Assembly (NCBI GenBank): GCA_964036665.1
Contig: OZ038530.1
Span: 17,382,001-17,446,000 of the forward strand
Origin: Gordius sp. MW1
Lineage: Eukaryota; Nematomorpha; Gordioida; Gordea; Gordiidae
Direction: 5' to 3'
DNA length: 64,000 nt
In this document: piece after piece, positions 1 to 11,929 of the stretch
Numbering within the stretch: the stretch's first letter is position 1
How the letters are laid out: each line of letters opens with the position of its first letter
The notes under the pieces: model-generated
The model's input: the letters and a program-made list of their open reading frames with translations, nothing else
Database searches by the model: none
Told to the model about the DNA's origin: nothing
Translations under genes and position numbers: made by a program

Positions 1-273
1 GATTTAAATCAGTCTTAAATACTTATTAGGTAGCGATGTTTAACGATAATATGCATAATTGGGTGACAAAAGTGTTTATAAACCACTAATATACAAAAGT
101 CAATCATAATGTTTGACAATAGATAAAAATTTATCTACAGCGTGTATATAGACTTTTGTCATTGCCTAAAATCTACAGTAATAAAATGAGAATATAATAG
201 TAAAAAAGCACCTTTAAATCTGGTTTAATTAAGCCTTTTACAATCTACTCAAACCCCTAAAGTAAACACTCAT

Positions 274-507
274 ATGTGTTGGAATGGCCCCCTTTCCAAG
301 TGCCTCTTAAAGTCTCTTATTAATGGCGCTCCGGCAGAAGAACTTCCAGCGCTTAGGAGCTTAGGACCACGCTCAAGTCACGAATGGTCTAAAGATTTCC
401 CAAGTAGTAACCTCGGTCTAACTTTATCGAACAACGATTTACGCATTGCTGTAGGCCTAAGATTAGGATGTATGAAGTTGCTGAACAATTTCTTCACCTT
501 GCAATAA
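274..507 (+). pseudogene. retroelement ORF fragment (C-terminal part)
   Basis: The frame encodes LPALRSLGPRSSHEW followed by DLRIAVGLRLG. This pattern (a tryptophan segment, then a seed like 'LRIAVALRLG') is common near the C-terminus of reverse-transcriptase-like proteins of repetitive elements in invertebrates. The piece at 16499-17100 is a second fragment of the same kind of protein. There is no start context or complete domain here, so it is read as a relic. The family assignment rests on recalled motif resemblance only. Confidence 0.4.
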
Positions 508-686
508 TTTCCTAAAATCGAATGGCCATCATGGCCTACACTGTAATCGCAACAAAGCCCGGTATCTTTGACATACCTCCGTTAACTAACTCATACATAA
601 CTATTTTACCAAAGCTGGTATCCCCTATATTCTTAAACCCATATGCCTCTGTGAAGATAGCAAACGACCCGATGGCCAAACTATTT

Positions 687-1952
687 GAGGAGAAAGTTCG
701 GTAGATGTTGCATTATTTTATCGATTTTTTGCTTCTGATGAATTATATAATATTCATTAAGTAGAACTCTTTCCCCTCTACAATACTGTGCCAATCGTGA
801 TTTTTAAAAATTTAGTTTTTTATAACTTTCGCGACGTCAAAATGGAGTATCCAAACGGTAAAAATCAACATTTTCGACACCTGCTATTCGTCGCTTTTCA
901 TCGTGGTCAAAACGCTGCTGAAACAGCCCGAGACATTTGTAAAGTATTAGGAGAAGGTGTCATCGTTGAGTCTACAGCACAAAAATGGTTCGTAGAGTTC
1001 AAAAATGGCGATTTTGACATCGCTGACAAGCCCCGTAGCGGAAGACCCTCGGAATTCGACGAAGAGTATCTCAGAGCACTTTTGAAGGAGGACGGTGGCC
1101 AAACAAGTCGTGAATTGGCGGAAATCTGAAGTTCGATCAGAAAACCATCCTAAATCATCTTCATTCGATGGGATTTGCCGAAAAATTGGGATCTTGGATC
1201 CCTCACGAGCTTAACGAAATCCAAAAAGAAAATCGCCTTCAAATTGCTTCTCAACATCTCGCCCGTCATCAACCCGCGGTCATAGCCAGCGCTTTTTGTA
1301 CCGAATCGTCACGGGAGATGAGAATGGTGTTTGTACGTAAATTTGAAGCAAAGAAAGGAGTGGGTGGCTCCTAGAGCGACTCCAAAGCCGAGGGTCAAGC
1401 CTGACCTCCATCCAAAAAAGACCATGATCTGCGTTTGGTGGGACTGGGAAGGCATTCTGCATTGGGATATTCTGGAAAGGAATGCCCTGGTCAACAAGGA
1501 GCTCTATATATCCCAGCTACACCGCGTGAATGAGGCTATTCGACTCAAAAGACTCCATCGACAAGGCCAGACCATACTCCTTCACGACAATGCAAGGCCC
1601 CATGTTGTTCAAGTCGGAAAAGCCGCACTCCAAGAGCTCGAATGGGAGGTCCTTCAGCAGCCACCATATTCTCCGGACCTTGCACCGACGGATTACCATC
1701 TTTTCCGCTCTCTCTCGAACCATATGAGGGGCGTTACCTTGGACAATGTAGAGGGCCTTAAAAACTGGCTCAACAACTTCTTCGATACCAGACCGGTCGA
1801 TTTTTGGCGTAATGGCATCGAAAAATTGGTCAAAAGGTGAGAGGGGGTCGTAAACAGCAACGGCGAATATATTATTGAATAAGTTATTGTTATAACAATA
1901 AATAATCGTTAATTAAAAGACTTTGATAAAAACTCTACGAACTTTTTCCTCA
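687..1952 (+). mobile_element. mariner-type DNA transposon, inactivated
   Basis: A 1.27-kb element with imperfect terminal inverted repeats. The left end reads GGAGAAAGTTCGGTAGATGT (from 689) and the right end, reversed, reads GGAAAAAGTTCGTAGAGTT (1950 back to 1932). Length, ends and encoded transposase fit the Tc1/mariner superfamily, which moves by cut and paste into TA. The flanks are too degraded for me to fix the TA duplication. Confidence 0.8.
842..1840 (+). pseudogene. mariner transposase pseudogene (DD34D)
   Basis: The N-terminal helix-turn-helix region begins MEYPNGKNQHFRHLLF and includes AAETARDICKVLGEG and KPRSGRPSEFDEEY. It hits a TGA at 1126. A mariner linker motif, WIPHELNE, follows in another frame (about 1192). 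The first catalytic aspartate lies in IVTGDE (codon 1317) in a third frame. The C-terminal half is open from 1331 and carries LLHDNARPH and YSPDLAPTDYHLF, with 34 residues between the second and third aspartates, the mariner DD34D spacing. At least two frameshifts and several stops make it non-functional, although all three acidic residues survive. Confidence 0.85.
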
Positions 1953-2529
1953 ATCTAGGCGCTTGAGAAAAGGACTCATTTTAGCATATTTGCTTCATCT
2001 TATCACAACAAAGATCCCCTGTCTTCAGCCGAGTCTCTGATATTCTGAAATTAACAACACTATATTTTTTTGTCCCATTGCGACAACCACCCTAACAATC
2101 TTTGGTCCCCAAGCCTCATAAATTATTAAAAAATAGGGAAACAAATCTCTTTACTATCCCATGATAATCGCAAATCGTTTTTTATAACACAGAAAATCGG
2201 CATAACTATCTGTAAATATAATTCATTAGTCATAGCGGAATGTTTTCCAGAAATTTATAATTCTTACATTTTTATTTATTTATCCTATCTTCACAAAATA
2301 TGTATTTTATAAAAAAAATTGATTAGTATATTTGGTTGAAATTGGAAATAATACAAATTTCCGCGAGTATAGTGAAAGCAAAAAGTTTTATATGATAAAA
2401 AATTAACAGCAAGCAAAATCTGATCGTAAATGGCTTTTTGTTGCAGCGTTAGCTTTGAGATCACGTTAGTTGTAACTTTGTTAACGATGTAAGTCTACAT
2501 CAAATAGAGCAGCAGCAGATCGATTCGGT
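1953..2529. other. AT-rich stretch, nothing recognised
   Basis: No coding frame, inverted repeat pair or known element end was seen between the mariner right end and the Helitron remnant. Confidence 0.5.
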
Positions 2530-4075
2530 GCAGGCATACTTAATTGAGTCAAAACTTTGTTTCAATTTTTTTGCATATATCTTCAAGAATAATAAATGTT
2601 TCGTTGTAGTGTTTAAGCAATTGATCCATGTTAATATTAAGATGTATATGACTATTCCGATTAATGATATCTTCTGTCATGTCTGCTTTATATTTATTCC
2701 ATAAATTGGTGAGACATGGAGAGCAGGAAATCAATACACGAAATTGTTTTGGATGTGAAATATAGCACGCGTCACTAATTCCATCATACCAATGATTATT
2801 ATGCTCTAATAAATGCATAGCTTGGCATGCACTGCGGAAAGTGGAACGTGCATCGCCGTTGACCACTTTTAACTGCTGGAAACACGTTGGGCCAGGTACG
2901 TCATGCGAAGAAAGAAACATTCATCTTGATTGGGATGAATAGTATATAGTCGGCCTATCGCATGCTGTGCGAATTCCATGTGCAAGACGTAGGCACTTCG
3001 CACTATTGCAGCTTTTGCGCAAAATCATCGTTTATAACTCGAACAACGCTGTTATCATTGTATCTGGGGAATTAAAGGCTATTTTGTTGACATTTGCATT
3101 TGTAAAATAAACACGTTGCCCATTTTCTAGATGTACAACTAAGGGAACCATAGTAAGACTGCCTACATGTATAGGAAAGGATAGAATACGCCATATAGCT
3201 TCATTGCTGCTTATATATCTTCCAGCCTGATACTAAGCGATTTCATCGATGTGAAGTCTCGCTATACAAGCATTGAGATCTATTTGAATGGTAAAAACTG
3301 TCATACCACTACCTTTGTTTACCGAATTACAATATTCAACATTGATGTGTTATGCATAATTTTGATAGCAGAGGACAATATGGAACAGTCCAGCGGTTAC
3401 CTACTCGACGCGAAGTTGTATGGGTACCATGTTACGACAATCTTTTGTTGATCTTGTTTTGTACAAATGATATATATTACTGCCCTTAATTGTGTTGCAT
3501 ACCAAGCCTCGAGGATATCGTTTTGAGCCTTTACCATATATTTCGCAAAGAGATTTTGGATTAAGTGTTTCGCAAAGGCCGTGCTCCATATTTTTCGTAA
3601 CAATTTTGCAAAAAATCCTTATCTAGGTTAAGATTAGGTATTATGAACACATTAAATCGTCGATTTTGTTTGAATGTGATCTGATTATATAACCATATGT
3701 GTGTATGAGCATGCAGAAACCTCTCTTTTACAGAGTACATCCATCAACGCACAGAGCCAAAGAATTAATTTAAGTTTCTGGCGGAAAACAGGGGCTGCGA
3801 TGTTATGCCCATAGACTGGCCCTGAAATAAAAGCTCATGTGCATTGCGCAGCAGGATTGCGTGTAAATGTAATGAATAGGTCTGGACGACCGTAGTTAGG
3901 AACATACGCAATTGAATCTTGGGCGTATTCATGCATATGATGTGGACAAAATGGTTAATTTTTTAACGTTCATTTTATTAGCGTCGTTAAGAGCTGCATC
4001 TCCATAGAACTGCATTTTAAGTTTGTCGGTAACCATTGTCTGCATTAATCATTTTAACGTTAAAGTAATGTTTTT
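2530..4075 (-). pseudogene. Helitron Rep/helicase ORF remnant
   Basis: Read on the minus strand in shifting frames, this gives a chain of Helitron-like pieces in the right order. They are YGRPDLFITFTRNPA (about 3.9 kb), MEHGLCETLNPKSLCE and HINVEYCNSVNKG (3.6-3.3 kb), YQAGRYISSNEAIWRILSFP with VHLENGQRVYF (3.2-3.1 kb), then HLLEHNNHWYDGISDA, LWNKYKADMTEDI and PAPNRSAA (2.9-2.5 kb). In intact Helitrons these belong to the Helitron_like_N/Rep region and the start of the PIF1-like helicase. Only 2549-2920 is open for any length. Stops and frameshifts show it is dead. The helicase proper and the element termini are not seen. Confidence 0.75.
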
Positions 4076-4639
4076 GTACTTATAATATCAATAACCAAAC
4101 TTCGTAAAATGGGAAAAAAGAATGAAATGTAGGAATGTTTTAAAAAGCGCGCTTTATATTTATTTAAGGAAATGGTGATGTTTTAGGGTATCTAGAATGT
4201 TTATTTGTTACCGCCTTATATATTGTAAAAAAACGGTCCTAGGTGAGTAAAAAATTGAGCCTCAAATGACTAAGCAATTGTGGAAAAAAATTTAAGGTCA
4301 CCATAACGATAAATAAGTATACAAACGTTGTATCAATCATCCGCTAGATGGCAGTAAGCGCTACCAAAAACAGGGTTACGGCTGTCGCAGGTCGATAAAA
4401 AGTATATATAACCCATCTAGGACGCCAAGGTAATGATCTGGTCAAATTTGGTGGCAATAGGTCGAGAACTTTAGGAGTTATTAGAGGACAAGAAAACGGA
4501 GTTACATTTTTATATATATAGAAGATTGTAGTGTTAAATATTATGTTCAGATATATATCAATAAACAACCTTATCTCTTTAACAAAATTAATTTAATCAA
4601 AAGTGTCTACAAAATTTTGTACCTAAATTGAATATTTAA
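4076..4639. other. AT-rich stretch, possible 3' tail of a non-LTR element
   Basis: No gene was found. At about 4333-4530 a segment with moderate GC reads like the tail seen at the 3' ends of some retroposons, ending in a run with ATTTTTATATATATAGA. I could not tie it to an ORF. Confidence 0.3.
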
Positions 4640-5290
4640 GAGTGTTTCAATTGCTATGCAATTTATGGGCTCGTTTTTCGTTGCCCGTCCGTTCCAATGT
4701 CCAACTTGTAATCTTTGCATAGGTGCAGTGGAGATTTTTAATGGCTGTGGACTTATGCTTCCGTAAAAGACTTTGATTTCGCTTTTACAAATAGACTATC
4801 TTATGACCGCTGGTAAATTTAATTTTCGACCTCGCCCGAGCTCAATATCGATTATTGTTGTTGTGCTCTACTGATTAGCTTTAAACATATATTTCCTTGG
4901 GTAATTTGTCTAAGTTGTTGCTATATATCGGATAATTGCGAAACTAGCTTAATGATTCCCAGCAAATTATGATGACCGTTGCTTACTTCTATTTTATCTG
5001 ACCCCGGCCAGAGACGAAAATTCTGGTAAATAGCTATTTATATTTGCTGTTTTGTGAATTTTACAATTTGTCAAGGTACGGAAGATTGCGAACTGGCTGA
5101 AAAATTCCATGCATATAAATGATGGCCGTTGCGTACTTCTACTTTATCTGACCCAGGCCAGAGGCCAAAATTATAATTTTGGTTAATTGCTATTTTAAAT
5201 GCATATTTGCTGCTTTGTGATTTTTTTCTTTCTTTTTGTTATTAACCTAAATTTTGCATTGATAATATATTGTTCTTGTTAATATGATTA
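4640..5290 (+). repeat. dispersed repeat, copy 1
   Basis: A non-coding repeat of about 650 bp found three times in the window. Shared landmarks include ATGGCTGTGGACTTATGCTT, TGATGACCGTTGCTTACTTC and CTGACCCCGGCCAGAG. The others are at 37979-38790 (split by a P-like MITE) and 56150-56510. Within this copy the segment with GACCGTTGC...TGACCC occurs twice (about 4970 and 5125). The minisatellite follows directly. Confidence 0.65.
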
Positions 5291-5295
5291 AATCT

Positions 5296-5960
5296 ATAGG
5301 CTTTTTGGCTGTTTGCTGGCTACTGACCAATAGAACAATGACCACTAGTCCAAGGGTGATTTAAATTTTTTTTTGTTTTTTTTTAATATTACGCTTTCTG
5401 ATCATCTGCTGTCTGGTGACCATTACAAAAAATGCCCACTGGCCAAAATGTGAATCGAATTTTTTTTCTGTATTATAATTATAGGCTGTTTGACCGTCTG
5501 CTGGCTACTGACCAATGGAAAAATGACCACTGTCAAAAGTGCAATTTAAAAATTTTGTGGTTGTTTTAATATTTGGCCCTTATGTATTTATACGCTTTTT
5601 GACCTGCTGACCATTAGAAAAATGACCACTGGCAAAGCGTGAATCGATTTTTTTTCTATATTATTATAGGCTATTTTGCCGTCTGCTGACCATTAGAAAA
5701 AATGACCAGTGGTCAAAGTGTAAATCAAACTTTTTTTTTCTATATTATAATTATAGGCTGTTTGATTGTCTGCTGGCTACTCACCAATGGAAAAAAATTA
5801 CCACTTGCCAAAGTTTAATTGGAAAAGTTTTTTTTTTCTTATACTTTGCCCTTATATAATTATATACTATTTGGCCGTCTGCTGGCTACTGACCAATGGG
5901 AAAAATAACCACTGGCCAAAGTGTGAATCAAATTTTTTTCTATATTTTGCCCTTATATAA
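5296..5960 (+). repeat. minisatellite, about seven units of 73-110 bp
   Basis: The units share TAGGCTGTTTG, CCGTCTGCTGGCTACTGACC, AATGGAAAAATGACCACTGG and CCAAAGTGTGAATC followed by a T-run. Unit starts lie near 5296, 5390, 5482, 5592, 5665, 5753 and 5863. Units alternate between versions with and without GCTACT and a CCCTTATATAATTA tail, which suggests a two-unit period. The same family, reversed, lies at 40930-41265. Short frames through it are not genes. Confidence 0.8.
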
Positions 5961-7905
5961 TTTCTTTCCCACGTCTCACCGCACCCTGCACCCCTTGCAA
6001 GGGTCTTTATATATATAGTTTTACAAATGGGTTTGACCCGTCCCTTTTTGCTTCTAAAACCGCTATCCACTAACCTAACCTTAAATATAGCACAAAATTT
6101 TCACCTTCATTTCACCATCGCAACTAATATTCGCACCATAATCCATTCTTTTACTCGCTAGATTAGGTAAAATGTTACCATTTCATTGTTACTTTATTGT
6201 TTATACTACACATATGCGCATGATGAGTCTATAGTCATAATTCAAATTATGGGTCGCTGACTCCAAAATTGTTAAATATGATTTATAAAGTTTTGAAATA
6301 ATTATTTAAACTGTATTACGTTAAAAAAATCCTCTTTAACTCTCAATTTAAAGTTGTAAGTTTTGGAAGGATGAATACTGACTTTTCTAAGGTCATCCTC
6401 TCTATTTGCCCTTCGCTATAAATAATATTTATGGATAGTTTAAAATTTGCTATAAGGCAATGATATGAGCAAAAAACTTATGCCTCAAAATAAAGTATAA
6501 AATGCAAGATGATAACTTAGTTTTTTGCATAAAAATACTTAAAAAGTCAAATTTTTGTAATAATAAATTGCTATGAAACATTTATTGTTAAAAGCGGGAA
6601 TATTATTCAAAACACGTTACGAAGGGATATAAACTCGCAAGTGTCTAAATCGAGTATATCAAACGAATATATAAGTTACAACCAATTAACGGTAATTTTA
6701 TTGACACACGAGGCATTACCACTAACTTCTACACTTCGGTAATTAACGTATCCCCGGAGGCGCTTCGCACTCCAATTACCTCTCTACATTTATGAACTCT
6801 TTATTTATTTAGGTAAATTATTAATATGAAAATAATGTATGTAGAAAACAATTTTAACGTTGTACGAGTATTTTCTGACTCCATGTTTAATCATCCCCCC
6901 CATAGACATTCTCGCCCCTTCCCACCTATCTCGCCCATAAATTGCATAGCAAATGTGCTATGTTTATACGGAGTATAGATGTTGGTAAATCAATACCCCA
7001 AAATAGGCGAATGTACAAAAAAGAAAAAACGAACCCCAAGTCAAACCAGGGTCGAAAACCCTGGTTTCATTTATCATATTTGTCTACAATTTTCTGCTAG
7101 AACCCATCACGGTTTGATAACTAAATTTCCCGTCAGGGCCAGCCCAAACCCTTTAATTGCCCAATTCACTTATGCTGTCCGATCTGCCAGGCCTAAAGAT
7201 TTGAAATTTCAGGCATTAATTTTGTCATATATAAATTAAAATTGACAAAAAAAATTAGTAAACAATAGAAAAAAATCTCATTGTTATGGTGCCCGCCCAG
7301 GCCTACTTGAAAATCTTAATTTACGATGGTTGCCTGCCCCGCTTCTTGGCTAAGTGGGCCCAGCAGGGGACCCAACTTTTTGGTTGTTTCATTTTTATTC
7401 ATGATTACAAATAATTTATATTAAGATAAATATTCAAAAAGTTATTCGTTTTTGACGTAAGTGCACACATATTTCATCTTGTATAAACTGTTATTATTAC
7501 ATTGCATAAAAGTAAAATTATCAGAATAAATCTTATGGTGTATGGGGTAAAAGTCTTGTTTTGTTTAAAAAATTATTGGCCCTTTCTTAAAGAAAAAGGT
7601 TTATAACAGGATTTTAATATTTATAATTTATGGTTATTTTAACAATACAAGAATGTTGATTAGCATACTAGGTTTTCTAAAAATTGGAACAAAAACAATT
7701 TAATTGTGTTCTGGTAGAATAGAAAAGGCGGGAGTCGTATACTTTTAATGACCCTTTTATTTTTTAATAAATATTTGGTGGAACTCTACTATAATGTTAT
7801 GGCCTACAATTTGTGATATGGACATAACTAAAATAATCATTTCAACTATGCCAATGTCTTGTCAAATAATATTCTCTTTGACATCTTTGAATGTAAGTCT
7901 TACAA
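5961..7905. other. intergenic DNA with decayed GC-rich transposon ends
   Basis: No supported gene. Patches at about 7125-7200 and 7285-7375 are richer in CCCGCCC/GGGCCC. They share AAAAATCTCATTG and TTATGGTGCCCG with 37190-37225, so both are probably relics of one hAT-like family. The remainder is AT-rich. Confidence 0.4.
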
Positions 7906-7911
7906 TTTATT
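7906..7911 (-). terminator. candidate poly(A) signal for the GPCR gene
   Basis: TTTATT on the plus strand is AATAAA on the gene strand, about 110 nt past the GPCR stop codon. Confidence 0.35.
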
Positions 7912-8022
7912 TGATAATATTACAGATTTTTATAAATAGTTCACAATTATTGGTGCTATAAATGAATAATTAAAGAAGTGCAAACATTAAACATCCATGG
8001 GTAATAACATTTTTATGACTCA

Positions 8023-9327
8023 TTAAAATGCGAAGTCTTTTATTAATCTTCCTACGTTTCTTCTGTAAGCCGCGTTGGCAAGGATTAATATATAAAAGGT
8101 AATACTGATGTAAACATATTCTAGGTAAACAAAAAAACTGAATAAGATATGAAATCTTTTTAATTTAATGTGATTAATCAAATAATGGGCCCCTAATTTA
8201 AGTAAGGATAACGGTAGAAGAAAACACACAAATTCAACCATCATTATTATCATGGTTCTTCTATCAAGATTACGTTGCCATCTTCGCTTTTGAGATCTAG
8301 CTATGATCTGAGAGCTTTCGCTATTTAACCGCCCGCCATCTCCCCTATTAGAATTAAATATAGTATCAGGTCCATTAATTCTAGTGTTTGCAGCTGTTAA
8401 TTTAATAAATGGTAGTTTAATCGAGGTATTTAATGATTTTGTGTTTTCCTTTATTTTGCTGGTCGTTTTGGATGATAAAACGGAGGATGTTATAGAGGTG
8501 ATATCACGATCCCTGGACTTGTTGCGAATTATGACCGCCATGATTGCGGTCAGGGATAGGATTAATGGTATAATTTTGGTAGAAAGCTCACGAAAAACTT
8601 CATAAACCAGCCACATTTTCGACATAATAATCGATTTTGGGTCTAAGATGGCCCTAACAAAAACCAATCCATGTTCGCAACTTTGAATTTGAGGAATTGC
8701 CATCCAAAATGTAGAAGGAGCATTCCATAGCAATGCATATATAAATGTACAAGCCAACGTGATGCGAGCATTTTTTAGCGTACTTATTCTTTTAAAATGG
8801 AATGGCTTAACAACGGCTACAAAATGATGAAGCGCGAAAAGTACCGAAACCAAATAACTATAATCAATGAATACCATAGAAAATGGGTAATGAAGATGAA
8901 CTAAATACAGATTCCACCTATATGTCGCTTTTAGATTGTGATCGAACAGACCTTGATACGAATCTATAATGGGCCAGGGTATCATTAATATGCAATTTAT
9001 AACGTTTGCTACAAAAAAATGACAAGTCAATGATTCTGCCACATTCGCAGGCTGATCTCTACTCCTCCCTTCCATAGTTGTATAAATACCCAAAGCATTG
9101 CCGATTAAACCAACTATCATTAGAAGAGGTGCCATTACTTTAAAAAATGTGTGTGATGCGATGGTTGTCGTAAAAAGATGTGGTGAGTCAATGCACTGAA
9201 TTTGTGCTGAACTATTATCGTACATTAGGTGCGACGATAGATATTTGTATTGTTTATTATACTGATTGGCAAGTCTCCAAAAACTAGCGTTGGTACTAGA
9301 GGTGTATGCTATGTCTAGCATGGCCAT
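8023..9327 (-). CDS. rhodopsin-like (class A) G-protein-coupled receptor, divergent
   Basis: A 434-residue single-exon receptor. Hydrophobic segments fit seven helices at roughly residues 63-83, 99-120, 148-172, 187-206, 252-268, 357-378 and 391-417, with a long third intracellular loop (269-356) rich in Ser, Thr and Arg. Helix 1 has the class A GN motif (VGLIGNALGIY). Helix 3 ends LHHFVAVVKPF where DRY is expected, so Asp-Arg-Tyr is replaced by His-His-Phe. Helix 7 ends LILANAAYRR in place of NPxxY. No cysteine is seen at the top of helix 3. N-glycosylation sites lie at Asn13 (NAS) and Asn38 (NSS) in the extracellular N-terminus. The first ATG is used and a second Met follows two codons later. 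It probably signals at the plasma membrane, but ligand and G protein cannot be inferred. It could belong to a lineage-specific orphan family or be a peptide receptor. Confidence 0.85.
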   Translation of the reverse strand: MAMLDIAYTSSTNASFWRLANQYNKQYKYLSSHLMYDNSSAQIQCIDSPHLFTTTIASHTFFKVMAPLLMIVGLIGNALGIYTTMEGRSRDQPANVAESLTCHFFVANVINCILMIPWPIIDSYQGLFDHNLKATYRWNLYLVHLHYPFSMVFIDYSYLVSVLFALHHFVAVVKPFHFKRISTLKNARITLACTFIYALLWNAPSTFWMAIPQIQSCEHGLVFVRAILDPKSIIMSKMWLVYEVFRELSTKIIPLILSLTAIMAVIIRNKSRDRDITSITSSVLSSKTTSKIKENTKSLNTSIKLPFIKLTAANTRINGPDTIFNSNRGDGGRLNSESSQIIARSQKRRWQRNLDRRTMIIMMVEFVCFLLPLSLLKLGAHYLINHIKLKRFHILFSFFVYLEYVYISITFYILILANAAYRRNVGRLIKDFAF

Positions 9328-10028
9328 TATTTGGATATTAACAACTTTGTGTTAATAATTCTGTTGCAGCAAGGCGTTTAATAGATCTTAGAGGAATGGT
9401 CAAATATATACATCTATTAATTAATTCTTCATTAATAAAGAGACTAGTCACAACATCTGAGTAAAAATAGAGGTTAGGATATGTTTTTGCCAAGAAACGA
9501 CAAACGAACAAATTGGGCGTTTATAACACTGATGACACAAAATCAATAATATCAAATTTGCATTTATTATATTACAGCGCGTAAATAATGAATTTTTATT
9601 ATAATAAAGCAAAAAATGCTAATTCGCCCATTTGTTGCACGCTAAAACTAATGCAGCTATTTATATTAGCCTCGAATTAAACCTTATAATTATTTATCCA
9701 ATAAATTTGTTAATTTTAATTGTGTTTTAATCAATTTATCATTAAACATATAAGGCTTAATTAATTTAGAGCTTTAGAAAATTAACCAACATGAATAAGC
9801 TGAAACATTATTAAAGAAATGTTAACTGAACTTATCATATTTGTTAACGGCAAATGGCTACTATGTCAGCGGCTTTTCTAATCTTAGGTTGTGACTATTA
9901 TTATATAGTATGTTTTCGCATATTGTCATTGCTACCTGTAGATAATAATTGCGATCAATAAATTAAATTACAAATATTAAAAGTGAAGAAGACTCCCGCT
10001 GCCCATCACAGCGTCTATTTAGTTTATA

Positions 10029-10070
<42 letters not shown>

Positions 10071-10699
10071 CAAATATAAAAATACGTAAAATTTGCGAGG
10101 CCGAAAAATAAAAGATAATAATTAGCGTGCACGAGATATAGGTTTTGTCCCAATAAGCCAGAGGGAAGGAAAAATGTTCCATTTTAGTCTAATCACAGCT
10201 AAGATTGAGCTTAAAGGTTATTTTTTCTTTACGTTTTACCGAAGTTTCTTGTAATACACTTTGTCGTTAAACTTCTGTTTGTGGCGGCTACATCGGAGAT
10301 GACAATTTGAAGTCGAAACTTTCTAATGGCTTTTCACTAAATTGTATTAAAATCAAGTATTTTCCGATGGTCATCTAGAGTAACCCTAACCCTAAATATA
10401 GCAAGAACGTTATGAGGGAATTTGAATTACCTTTATAAACTACAAGGAGATTGGGTTATTTAGGTGGGTGAATCTCGTTAATGAACATTCGCATAAGGTA
10501 ACCAGAAGAGTCTATCAACCTTGCTAGCCCATTGCATTTGATGCAATGCATCCAAGGTGATCCAAATATATTGATTTTGTAATGTATACAATGACTGCTG
10601 AGGAATATGAATCTGGGCATGTAGCTGAAGATATAAAAGGGAAACAGCAAAACTTTTTACATAAAGGAATTTTTTATTGACTTGACATCTAGTTTAACT
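9328..10699. other. AT-rich upstream region of the GPCR and spacer
   Basis: No gene recognised. It holds the presumed promoter side of the minus-strand GPCR, the TA microsatellite, and a short telomere-like AACCCTAACCCTAAA at about 10383. Confidence 0.4.
10025..10067. repeat. TA dinucleotide microsatellite
   Basis: About 43 nt of nearly pure alternating TA with one phase break. Confidence 0.9.
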
Positions 10700-11156
10700 C
10701 ATAGACTAATAGACTGCTCAATCCCTTTTAAAAAGTGTTCCAAATTTTGGCTCATTTTGAAAAGTGAATTGAATAGTTAGGTCTATGCTAATAATGGTTT
10801 CAGCTAGTCCTATATATTTATTTTGATATAAAAATGTAAAGAATTTTGGGTTTTATCAACATAAGCTTTTGAAGATTAAAATGTTGGTATAAAAATTAAT
10901 AATCATTTATAAGGCAAATTAACATTTATAGCGCCATCTACACTTGAACTTATTTTCTAACATGAATGGCCAATTCATATGGTTTGATCAATTTTTAAAA
11001 TCGCTATAATGATTAAAATGGGTTGTTTATGTTATAAAATCATTGACCAATACATCCATCGCTATACAAACTCTACCTCACTTTTCCAAATGGCGGTCGT
11101 TTTTTGCAACATATGATGCGTGAATATATAAGAGATGAGCAGTCTATTAGTCTATG
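10700..11156. mobile_element. P-like MITE (CATAGACT family), complete copy
   Basis: A 457-bp element. The left end is CATAGACTAATAGACTGCTC and the right end is its inverse, GAGCAGTCTATTAGTCTATG. It is flanked by GTTTAACT (10692-10699) and GTTTGACT (11157-11164), an 8-bp duplication with one mismatch. It has no ORF. An internal TAGCGCCATCTA is shared with the copies at 21817 and 31668. It belongs to the family whose copy at 38016 carries a THAP-like exon. Confidence 0.8.
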
Positions 11157-11164
11157 GTTTGACT

Positions 11165-11774
11165 TAGACATAAACAATATATTTATTCTGTAGCCTGATA
11201 AGGCTGCTATGTTCATTAGCATCTAAGCATCAGCGACAAAATTTAATTATGTATGTCTCTAACTAAACTTTGCGACTAGCTGACTAAAAGATAGTGACGA
11301 TCTTTCTTACTGATTTTTAAAGAAATCGCCTTGAAATCGTGGCAATGCTGAGGAAGGTCAATTGATATTTAATATCTTACTTTTCTTTAAAAAAGTTTTG
11401 GGCAGGTTAAATATTAGGAAAGCACGTAACATATGTAGGTCAGAAGAGTCCGGTTTGTTAGATGCTCCTAAATAAACTCGGTAATACGAATAAAGATAGA
11501 TTCTGATAAGAAAAAGTCAAATCAGAAAATCTCTCAATTTTTTAGCGCAGACGGTTTAAACCACGAGCTTGTCTCCTAAAGCCACACTTAGGAAATAATT
11601 TCCCTATTTTTATGTTCCCACCTGCTGCTAGAGGATACTATATTTTCAGAATCCTAATCCTAGTGCCTTAAAAAAGGTGTGACTTATGCTAATTAATTAA
11701 ATACAATTAATATTCCACCTCTCACAAAGGACTCATTGTTTTTACTAGATATCGCCGCATTTTAATTAATCTAC
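11165..11774. other. AT-rich stretch, nothing recognised
   Basis: No coding frame or element boundary was seen. Confidence 0.45.
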
Positions 11775-11929
11775 ATGGGCGTAACCAGGGGGGAGCAGGG
11801 AGGGGCGGCTCCCCTTCTAAATCTAAAAATTTGTTAAATTAATATGAATCGATTTTAACAAATTTTTAGATTTTGCCCTCCCTAAATAATTATTTCCCCC
11901 CTCTAATTTCAATGCTGACTACGCCTATG
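11775..11929. mobile_element. MITE with GGCGTAGCC-type ends, copy 1
   Basis: Begins ATGGGCGTAACCAGG and ends ACTACGCCTATG, with GC-rich subterminal tracts around an AT-rich centre. Related copies lie at 41612, 44564, 52949 and 56022. The 44564 copy has clear 8-bp target duplications, so a hAT origin is likely. Confidence 0.65.

Noticed and set aside
8384-8605. Plus-strand frame inside the receptor
   Set aside because: Antisense to the third intracellular loop and helix 5 of the GPCR.
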